Assembly (NCBI GenBank): GCA_023409955.1
Contig: JAEYQQ010000131.1
Span: 6,168-70,167 of the forward strand
From: Bacillota bacterium
GTDB lineage: Bacteria > Bacillota > Clostridia > Christensenellales > Aristaeellaceae
Length of the DNA stretch: 64,000 nucleotides
Direction: 5' to 3'
Positions 57,737 to 64,000 of this stretch are shown piece by piece. Each line of letters starts with the position of its first letter. Position 1 is the first letter of the stretch. A model generated the notes under the pieces. The model worked only from the letters and a program-made list of their open reading frames with translations, was not told where the DNA came from and searched no databases. The position numbers and the translations under genes are program-made.

Positions 57737-59890
57737 TTGAAGGTTTATACCTTTGCCTATGATTTGGGGCTTGATATGAAACCGGGCTCAGGGGAGCTCC
57801 GCTTTGACGAGCAGGGGAGTATTGCCCTTTGGTGGGAAGGAAACCAGTTGGATGCGTTTTCTGCTGAAGGGGTCAAGGAAGCTGCTGTCATTGCCGGAGT
57901 GGGCTGCGGTCAGTTATTTGTCACCATGGCGGATGATACAGAGAAGGTGCTTTGCCGCTTTACCATGTCCGGGCTCAAGGACGCCGGGGAATTTTGCAAG
58001 ATCGTCAACTACTATGTACAGACCAAAATCCCCCTGATCCCGGATGAAAAGGAAGTGCATGTTTGCGAAACCTGCGGCCGGCCGCTGGTCGAGGGCATGA
58101 AGATATGCCTTTTCTGCTACAACAAGCGCGGCTTGCTAAAACGTACGGGAAAGCTGATGAAGCCTCATGCCAAGAAAATGATATCCTCTCAGCTGTTCAT
58201 GACGCTTTCCTCTGTGCTGTATCTGTTGGTACCGCTGTTTAATAAGATACTCATCGACAATTACCTGCAGCCGCTTAAGGGCACCTTGGGTGATATACTT
58301 GCCCTGGGGCTGGGCATGCTGATGGCCAGGGTGCTGGGAGAAGTGATCTTTATTCTCAGCGCCAGGGTCTATAATCGCTCTACTGTGGCATTCTCCAATG
58401 AACTTCGTACCATGACCTATGACAAGGTGCAAAAGCTCTCCATGACATCCCTTGCCAAGCGTACCCCCGGTGATCTCATCCGCCGGATCATGGAGGATAC
58501 AAACACCATCAAGGATTTCATGACCGACGCAGGACGCTGGGCAGTGGAGCAGAGCATCACCTTTGTGGTGGTAATGACGGTTCTGCTGTTAACCAATTGG
58601 AAGATGGCCTTGCTGGTCTTCCTGCCTGTGCCTATCGTTATGGTGGTACTGTCCAGGTTCTGGAAGTATATCCACGTACGGTATGAGCGGCAGTGGCGGA
58701 AAAATTCCAGGTGCCAGTCCATCCTCCATGACATCATACGAGGCATCCGTACCGTAAAGGCCTTTGGCAATGAGGATATCGAGATCGCCAAGTTCTCCAA
58801 AGCCACAAAGGAGTTGGCGCAGGTATCCTCCGATAATGAGGCCATGTGGTCGATTCTGTTCCCCAGCATCACCTTCTTCACAGGCATTGGTGAGTTCCTG
58901 GTGCTATACTTTGGCGGCCAGGCTGTGCTTGGCGGAACCATGAGCATTGGTACGCTGACCCTGTTTGTGATGTATATCAACTATATCTATGCACCCCTTC
59001 GCTGGTTGGTATCTTTCCCGCGGTGGCTGGCGGATGCCATGACCTCCATGGTGAAGGTCTTTGAGGTGCTGGATGAGGAGCCGGATATTGCGGAAAAGGA
59101 TACCGTAAACAATGTGCCCATCTCCGGCAGTGTTGCCTTCGATGGTGTAACCTTTGGTTACAAATCCTACGAGCCGGTTTTGAAGGATGTAAGCCTTACC
59201 ATTAACCCCGGTGAGATGGTGGGCATTGTAGGCCGCTCGGGAACGGGCAAATCCACCCTGATTAACATGCTCATGCGACTGTATGACCCCAATACCGGTA
59301 AGATTTCCATCAACGGTGCAGATTTGCGGGATATGTCCCCCCGGCACCTGCACGAGAACATTGGCGTTGTATTCCAGGATTCCTTCCTGTTTGCTGGCAC
59401 CATATTCGACAACGTAGCTTATGGTAAGCCTGATGCCACACCCGAAGAAGTCATCGCAGCATGTAAGGCTGCCAATGCCCATGACTTCATCATGCAAACA
59501 GCGGACGGCTATAACACCCTGCTTGGTGAAGGCGGACATACCATTTCCGGCGGTGAGCGCCAGCGGTTGGCCATTGCACGGGCGATTATTAAAAACCCGG
59601 ATGTATTGATTCTGGATGAAGCCACCAGCTCCCTGGATGTGGAAACCGAATCCTCCATTCAACAAAGCCTTAACAACTTAACCAAAGGCCGCACAACAGT
59701 GGCCATTGCCCATAGGCTTTCTACCCTGCGCAGCGCAAACCATCTTCTTGTGCTGGATAAAGGACGGGTAGCTGAGGTGGGTACCCATGTGGAGCTGCTG
59801 AAGAAAAAGGGCATCTATTACAAGCTGGTAATGGCTCAGCGGCAAACCAGTAAGCTTTCCAAGGATGAAAACATCAGTGCCGCTGGTTAA
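57737..59890 (+). CDS. ABC exporter subunit with N-terminal domain and zinc ribbon (second)
   Basis: A 717-aa protein, parallel to the first subunit: a ~105-residue N-domain (YTFAYDLGLDMKPGSGELRF), zinc ribbon VCETCGRPLVEGMKICLFC (~115-135), membrane domain ~150-455, and ATPase with GIVGRSGTGKSTLINML, ISGGERQRLAIARAI and VLILDEATSSLDVETES. Start TTG 57737 has TAGGAG 8 bases upstream. Both ATPases keep all visible catalytic residues, so the dimer probably has two active sites. It is followed by a terminator and the GH94 gene. Confidence 0.88.
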   Translation: MKVYTFAYDLGLDMKPGSGELRFDEQGSIALWWEGNQLDAFSAEGVKEAAVIAGVGCGQLFVTMADDTEKVLCRFTMSGLKDAGEFCKIVNYYVQTKIPLIPDEKEVHVCETCGRPLVEGMKICLFCYNKRGLLKRTGKLMKPHAKKMISSQLFMTLSSVLYLLVPLFNKILIDNYLQPLKGTLGDILALGLGMLMARVLGEVIFILSARVYNRSTVAFSNELRTMTYDKVQKLSMTSLAKRTPGDLIRRIMEDTNTIKDFMTDAGRWAVEQSITFVVVMTVLLLTNWKMALLVFLPVPIVMVVLSRFWKYIHVRYERQWRKNSRCQSILHDIIRGIRTVKAFGNEDIEIAKFSKATKELAQVSSDNEAMWSILFPSITFFTGIGEFLVLYFGGQAVLGGTMSIGTLTLFVMYINYIYAPLRWLVSFPRWLADAMTSMVKVFEVLDEEPDIAEKDTVNNVPISGSVAFDGVTFGYKSYEPVLKDVSLTINPGEMVGIVGRSGTGKSTLINMLMRLYDPNTGKISINGADLRDMSPRHLHENIGVVFQDSFLFAGTIFDNVAYGKPDATPEEVIAACKAANAHDFIMQTADGYNTLLGEGGHTISGGERQRLAIARAIIKNPDVLILDEATSSLDVETESSIQQSLNNLTKGRTTVAIAHRLSTLRSANHLLVLDKGRVAEVGTHVELLKKKGIYYKLVMAQRQTSKLSKDENISAAG

Positions 59891-59907
59891 TGGAATCAAA
59901 GCGCAAA

Positions 59908-59938
59908 GGCTGTGGGGTGAATTGCTCCGCAGCTTTTT
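59908..59938 (+). terminator. Terminator of the ABC exporter operon
   Basis: Stem GCTGTGG / CCGCAGC (one T-G) with a loop of about 11 bases, then five T. Confidence 0.75.
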
Positions 59939-60245
59939 GCTTACCTCTTATTGATTCTGGAAATACATCTAAAACGTTTTATTGTCTAAAAGAAGCAGCC
60001 GCGTTTTGAGAATAATCATATTGAAACTATGGATGCTTCTGCTTTGCTTGGGATGTTCAATCAGGTCTGATATACACCAACAAATACGAATTGGACCATG
60101 AATGAATATGTTTTTTTCGATTTATACTGGTTAACTACTTGTTTTTCGAGAGTTTTCGCTGTATGATGCTAATAGGATTGAAGTGGAATTCTGCACAAAA
60201 CCGAAAACGATTTCGATCATCCTGAGTAGCGGAGGTTGCACAGCA
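59939..60245 (+). promoter_or_regulatory. GH94 gene promoter region with LacI-type operator-like site
   Basis: TTGTTT (60139-60144), 17 bases, TATGAT (60162-60167) form the promoter. CGAAAACGATTTCG (60202-60215) is a near-palindrome with a central CG, the pattern of LacI-family operators for sugar genes; it lies downstream of the -10. The part 59939-60138 holds nothing I recognise. Confidence 0.6.
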
Positions 60246-62681
60246 ATGTCGTATGGTTATTTTGACGATGCCAATAGGGAATATGTCATCTTAAGGCCGG
60301 ATACGCCTTACCCCTGGATTAACTATCTGGGCAGTGAGGACTTTTTTTCGTTGCTATCCAATACATCCGGCGGGTATAGCTTTTATAAGGATGCCAGGCT
60401 GCTTCGCCTGACCCGGTATCGCTACAACAACACGCCTGCCGATATGGGCGGCCACTACTACTACATCAAGGATGGCGAAAACGTTTGGAATCCTGGCTGG
60501 ATGCCGGTTATGACAACCCTTGACCAGTATGAATGCCGTCATGGTCTTGGATATACCATTATCAAATCTGAAAAGAATGGCTTGAAAGCCAGGCAGACGG
60601 TACTGGTACCCAGGGGGAAAACTGCAGAAGTGACCCAATTGGTACTTGAGAACACAACAGACAGGGATAAGCAAGTCAGCCTGTTTAGCTTTGTGGAGTT
60701 TTGCTTGTGGAACGCCATGGATGACTCCACCAACTTCCAGCGCAATTTCAATATTGGCGAAGTGGAGGTACATGGCAGCGCTATATACCATAAAACCGAG
60801 TATCGGGAACGCCGCAACCATTATGCGGTATATGCGGTTAACGCACCGGTAGATGGCTTTGATACCGACCGTGAAACCTTCATCGGCCTGTACAATGGCA
60901 TGCACAACCCCCAGGCAGTGATGGAAGATACCCCCCGCAACAGCATAGCCAGCGGCTGGGCACCTATCGGATCTCATCATCTTCGCCGAAGCCTTAAGCC
61001 AGGGGAAAAGGTATCGTTTATATTTGTGCTGGGCTATTGCGAAAATCCTGATGAAGAAAAGTTTGAGTCACCTGGTGTGGTGAGCAAGGCACCGGCGAAA
61101 AGGCTTTTGGAAGCCTTCCAAACAGACGTTCAGTTTGAGGCTGCGGTTTCGGAACTGAAAGCTTATTGGAACGGGTTGTTGTCCAGCTACCAGGTCAAGA
61201 GCAGCAATGACAAGCTGGACCGCATGGTGAATATTTGGAACCAATACCAGTGCATGGTCACCTTTAACATGTCGCGCTCTGCTTCTTATTTTGAATCCGG
61301 TATTGGCCGCGGCATGGGCTTTCGGGATTCCACCCAGGATCTGCTGGGCTTTGTCCACCTGATTCCGGCTCGGGCCCGGGAGAGGATTATTGATATTGCT
61401 TCCACCCAGTTTGAGGATGGCAGTGCGTATCATCAATATCAGCCCCTGACCAAGCGGGGGAATATGGATGTGGGGAGCGGCTTTAACGATGACCCGCTGT
61501 GGCTGATTGTAGGCGTGGCAGCTTATATCAAGGAAACAGGGGACTTCTCCATATTGCATGAATCGGTTCCTTTTGACAACGATTGGAGCAAGGCTCAACC
61601 CTTGATGGAGCACATGCGCCGCTCCTTCCGCTATACCAGTACTCATTTGGGCCCTCACGGCTTGCCGCTGATTGGCCGGGCAGACTGGAACGATTGCCTG
61701 AACCTGAACTGTTTTTCCAAAACGCCCGGCGAGAGCTTTCAGACTGCCCAAAACTATGACAGCGGCATTGCTGAATCGGTTTTTATTGCCGGTATGTTTG
61801 TGGCGGTGGCTGATGATTATGCAGAGCTCAGCAAGCGGTTTGGATGGGATGAGGAAGCGGATTTTGCACTGGAACAAAAGGCGAAAATGGAACAGGCAGT
61901 ACTTACCCATGGCTGGGATGGCAAATGGTTCCTGCGGGCATATGATGCCTTTGGCAACAAAGTCGGAAGTGAATCCTGTACGGAAGGGCAGATTTTTATC
62001 GAGCCCCAGGGCTATTGCATCATGGGCGGTATTGGCGTGAAGGAAGGGTATGCACAGCAGGCGTTGGATTCTGTGCGTGAACGGCTTATGAATGAGCACG
62101 GGATAGCCTTGCTTACGCCGCCTTATTCCACCTATCATCTGGAATTGGGCGAGATCAGCTCATACCCGCCGGGATACAAGGAAAATGGAAGCATCTTCTG
62201 CCACAACAACCCCTGGATTACGATTGCAGAGACGATGCTGGGCCACGGGGACCGGGCGTTTGAGGTCTACAGCCTGACCAGCCCTGCCTATACCAAGGAT
62301 CAAAAACTGCACCGCACGGAGCCGTATGTATATGCACAGACTATCGCCGGCCCGTATGCTAAGCGTTTTGGCGAGGCTAAAAACAGCTGGCTTACCGGAA
62401 CGGCGGCATGGAGCTTCTATTCTGTATCTAATGCCATTTTGGGCATCAAGCCGGAGTATGATGGGCTAAGGATCGATCCCTGCCTGCCGGGGGATTTGAT
62501 GGAGCTGACCTTGACCCGCCGTTGGCGTGGCAATACATATATTGTTGATATCATCAATAAAACCGGCGGAGAGAAAAAGGGCGTACACCTGACGGCGGAT
62601 GGAATACCTGTAAATGGTGACACCTTGCCAGCTACCGGTGAAATAGGGAAGACGTACCATATCAAGGCTGTATTAGAATAG
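60246..62681 (+). CDS. GH94 phosphorylase, cellobiose-phosphorylase-like
   Basis: An 811-aa protein, the same length as clostridial cellobiose phosphorylases, with [20 protein letters not shown] followed by PYPWINYLG and [20 protein letters not shown]. The general acid lies in [14 protein letters not shown] (~residue 480). [17 protein letters not shown] (~360) forms the phosphate/glucose site. It cleaves cellobiose or a related beta-glucoside with phosphate, giving glucose-1-phosphate and sugar in the cytoplasm. ATG 60246 is 10 bases from GGAGG. Laminaribiose, chitobiose and cellodextrin relatives exist, so the exact substrate is open. Confidence 0.93.
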   Translation: MSYGYFDDANREYVILRPDTPYPWINYLGSEDFFSLLSNTSGGYSFYKDARLLRLTRYRYNNTPADMGGHYYYIKDGENVWNPGWMPVMTTLDQYECRHGLGYTIIKSEKNGLKARQTVLVPRGKTAEVTQLVLENTTDRDKQVSLFSFVEFCLWNAMDDSTNFQRNFNIGEVEVHGSAIYHKTEYRERRNHYAVYAVNAPVDGFDTDRETFIGLYNGMHNPQAVMEDTPRNSIASGWAPIGSHHLRRSLKPGEKVSFIFVLGYCENPDEEKFESPGVVSKAPAKRLLEAFQTDVQFEAAVSELKAYWNGLLSSYQVKSSNDKLDRMVNIWNQYQCMVTFNMSRSASYFESGIGRGMGFRDSTQDLLGFVHLIPARARERIIDIASTQFEDGSAYHQYQPLTKRGNMDVGSGFNDDPLWLIVGVAAYIKETGDFSILHESVPFDNDWSKAQPLMEHMRRSFRYTSTHLGPHGLPLIGRADWNDCLNLNCFSKTPGESFQTAQNYDSGIAESVFIAGMFVAVADDYAELSKRFGWDEEADFALEQKAKMEQAVLTHGWDGKWFLRAYDAFGNKVGSESCTEGQIFIEPQGYCIMGGIGVKEGYAQQALDSVRERLMNEHGIALLTPPYSTYHLELGEISSYPPGYKENGSIFCHNNPWITIAETMLGHGDRAFEVYSLTSPAYTKDQKLHRTEPYVYAQTIAGPYAKRFGEAKNSWLTGTAAWSFYSVSNAILGIKPEYDGLRIDPCLPGDLMELTLTRRWRGNTYIVDIINKTGGEKKGVHLTADGIPVNGDTLPATGEIGKTYHIKAVLE

Positions 62682-62707
62682 AATTATTGGCTTGCATAAG
62701 GCTGTGC

Positions 62708-62762
62708 CAAACACCAAGCGCTAGGCATCCCCGGTGGATGAAGCCTGGCGTTTGGTGTTTTC
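62708..62762 (+). terminator. GH94 gene terminator
   Basis: A long stem AACACCAAGCGCTAGGC / GCCTGGCGTTTGGTGTT with a GGATG/CATCC upper part and a T-rich end (TTTTCG). It lies 27 bases after the stop. Confidence 0.82.
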
Positions 62763-62805
62763 GCATTGCTTTGCCATTGACTCTTCTTAACAATTTCCCT
62801 CCAGC

Positions 62806-62834
62806 GTGACAATTGCTATGCCGTGTGATATGAT
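62806..62834 (+). promoter_or_regulatory. Promoter of the last GT2 gene
   Basis: GTGACA (62806-62811), 17 bases, TATGAT (62829-62834), 30 bases before the ATG. Confidence 0.6.
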
Positions 62835-62864
62835 AGCCAAAGATTAGTTGAAGGAGGGCGTTCC

Positions 62865-63641
62865 ATGCCGGATACGCCGCTGATGACTGCATGTATCGTG
62901 ACATACAACAGTCAGGAGCACATCAGAAATGTTCTTACGTCGCTGAAGATGTCCACCATTGGCTCTCGGATGAATATCATCGTTGTTGATAATGCATCGC
63001 AAGATGATACTGCCGGGATAGTTGAATCAGAATTTCCGGATGTCCGCCTGATCAAGTTAACCGAAAATATCGGTTTTGGAAAAGCCCATAACAAGGCACT
63101 GCCATATATGAATGCCCCCTATCATGTGATTGTAAATCCAGATATCACCTTGCAGCCTGATGTGCTTGAGCAGATGGCAGACTTCATGGACAGCAGACCG
63201 GATGTTTCTCTGTTATCGCCAAAGGTTTTACACCCAGATGGCAAAGAGCAGTTTTTGCCCAAGGAGCTGCCATCAGTCCATTACCTGATGGGTGGTTTTT
63301 TTGAAACGTTTGGTAAACCCTTCACCACCTGGCGTGGCCGGTATACCTGGCGAGAAAAGGGTATTGCTGAGCCGACAGAGGCATGTAATGCCACTGGTTG
63401 CTTTATGTTTACAAGGGCATCTGCGCTTAAAGCAGTGAATGGCTTTGATAACCGTTATTTTTTGTATTTTGAGGATGCAGACCTGACCCGGGAAATGAAA
63501 AAACAAGGCATTGTATTATACCATCCAGGCTTTGCTGTTACCCATGTATGGGCCAGGGAAAGTGCGCGAAAGTTCAAGAGTACGATGATGTTGATACGAT
63601 CCATGACGCAGTATTTTCATAAGTGGGGCTGGAAGATTTAA
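62865..63641 (+). CDS. GT2 glycosyltransferase, rhamnosyl/hexosyltransferase type
   Basis: A 258-aa protein: ACIVTYNSQEHIRNVLTSLK, IIVVDNASQDDTAGIVESEF, NIGFGKAHNKAL and the metal motif NPDITLQPDVLEQM (NPD in place of DxD, common in rhamnosyltransferases), then FDNRYFLYFEDADLTREMK. There is one C-terminal amphipathic segment but no real membrane helix. It fits O-antigen or teichoic-type polysaccharide synthesis. ATG 62865 has GGAGGG. Monocistronic. Confidence 0.9.
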   Translation: MPDTPLMTACIVTYNSQEHIRNVLTSLKMSTIGSRMNIIVVDNASQDDTAGIVESEFPDVRLIKLTENIGFGKAHNKALPYMNAPYHVIVNPDITLQPDVLEQMADFMDSRPDVSLLSPKVLHPDGKEQFLPKELPSVHYLMGGFFETFGKPFTTWRGRYTWREKGIAEPTEACNATGCFMFTRASALKAVNGFDNRYFLYFEDADLTREMKKQGIVLYHPGFAVTHVWARESARKFKSTMMLIRSMTQYFHKWGWKI

Positions 63642-63701
63642 AAAAATTAAAAAGCTACCTAAAGGTGTTCCTTCAGGCAGCCCGCAGGAGTTAAATCCCT
63701 A

Positions 63702-63783
63702 CGAAAACCACCGCGCATGTCGCTGGTTTTCGATCTGAAATTGGAGGGCCTTAGCCCTCCAATGCCTCCCAGGAGGTTTTTGA
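63702..63783. repeat. Dispersed repeat, copy C (right half only)
   Basis: This repeats 21381-21462: GAAAACCACCGC, CATGTCGCTGGTTTTCGATCT, AAATTGGAGGGC, GCCCTCCAAT and AGGTTTTT are shared. The 10-bp hairpin stem is identical in both copies while its 4-base loop differs (TTCG in A, CTTA here). Confidence 0.8.
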
Positions 63784-63789
63784 TAGATG

Positions 63790-63816
63790 CGCAGGTGATG
63801 ATCTCCTGCGTTTTTT
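63790..63816 (+). terminator. Terminator after the GT2 gene and repeat copy C
   Basis: CGCAGG-TGATGATCT-CCTGCG followed by six T. It ends at the stop codon of the convergent permease gene. Confidence 0.8.
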
Positions 63817-64000
63817 ATATCTCCATTCGAACCATTTTGTAATATGTTCTGGCAGTAGCGGAGTATACCGTGGCATACAATAAAGCAAATATCCCGGCAG
63901 TAACAAAGATGCTTAAGGCAATCAGCTGCGTATCCCATAGGCCAAACATGGAGAGCATTTGTGTCATCATATGCAGGGCCCCCCAAGTGTGCAGTATGGC
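63815..64000 (-). CDS. FtsX-like ABC permease (partial, C-terminus only)
   Basis: Sixty-one codons run from the right edge to TAA 63817-63815. The sequence has one membrane helix (LIALSIFVTAGIFALLYAT) and ends YSATARTYYKMVRMEI, like the last helix and tail of FtsX/MacB-type or bacitracin-export-type permeases. Only the end is seen, so the family is provisional. Confidence 0.6.
   Translation of the reverse strand, partial: AILHTWGALHMMTQMLSMFGLWDTQLIALSIFVTAGIFALLYATVYSATARTYYKMVRMEI

Noticed and set aside
54801..59890. Cyanophycin metabolism locus
   Set aside because: DUF1854 and its ABC partners occur with cyanophycin genes elsewhere, but no cyanophycin synthetase or cyanophycinase is in this window.
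61068..62138. Open frame of 356 codons on the minus strand
   Set aside because: Lies opposite the well-supported GH94 gene and shows no recognisable domain or ribosome site.

Overview
The window reads as chromosomal DNA of an anaerobic Firmicute of the class Clostridia. The supporting evidence is a homodimeric pyruvate:ferredoxin oxidoreductase, a tungsten-type aldehyde ferredoxin oxidoreductase, the low-GC-Gram-positive gene order DUF2232-rplI-dnaB-yhaM, AGGAGG-type ribosome binding sites, and many promoters of the TTGACA-17-TATAAT kind. I do not go below class level. I saw no rRNA, tRNA, CRISPR array, transposase or prophage structural module.

Layout. 1-2,030: a membrane HAAS-domain protein (cut by the left edge) with its PadR repressor, a UspA-like protein and a membrane protein. 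2,200-7,100: a Na+-pumping decarboxylase beta/gamma pair diverging from a CNNM/CorC-type transporter that has a terminator-containing leader, then an exported DUF4352-like protein and a 42-residue membrane peptide. 7,100-15,010: PFOR, an epimerase-like/membrane/coiled-coil fusion protein, an FMN-binding plus flavodoxin pair, and a ZIP metal transporter. 15,140-21,060: a three-gene Fe3+/phosphonate-type ABC importer, the CCA-adding enzyme and a small zinc-ribbon membrane protein. 21,200-23,030: a hairpin-rich dispersed repeat, an orphan holin-like gene and a secreted peptidoglycan-binding protein. 23,130-28,760: an AOR module (Tat-signal ferredoxin, AOR, a 217-aa unknown) behind a leader that looks like a transcription attenuator, and a large ferritin-like diiron protein. 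28,880-36,400: an acetyltransferase, polA, coaE, a lytic transglycosylase, an oligopeptide-type binding protein and pfkA. 36,600-41,100: an M20-fold protein lacking catalytic residues, azlCD, and an MFS/acyltransferase fusion. 41,330-46,310: lipoprotein, yhaM, dnaB, rplI, DUF2232. 46,580-54,200: a surface-glycan region with four glycosyltransferase types, a CapE-like dehydratase and a DegV protein. 54,400-62,700: a two-subunit ABC exporter with zinc ribbons and DUF1854, preceded by a 33-codon ORF and a folded leader with a terminator, and followed by a GH94 cellobiose-phosphorylase-type enzyme. The window closes with a GT2 glycosyltransferase and the C-terminus of an FtsX-like permease.

How the parts fit. 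PFOR and AOR both exchange electrons with ferredoxin. The Tat signal sits on the AOR ferredoxin partner but not on AOR, so a co-exported complex is possible. The glycan genes probably decorate the cell or spore surface. The strongest candidates for undescribed biology are the AOR leader and its associated unknown genes, the DUF1854/zinc-ribbon ABC locus with its small ORF and leader, the structured leader of the CNNM gene, and a mosaic repeat family present at three intergenic sites.
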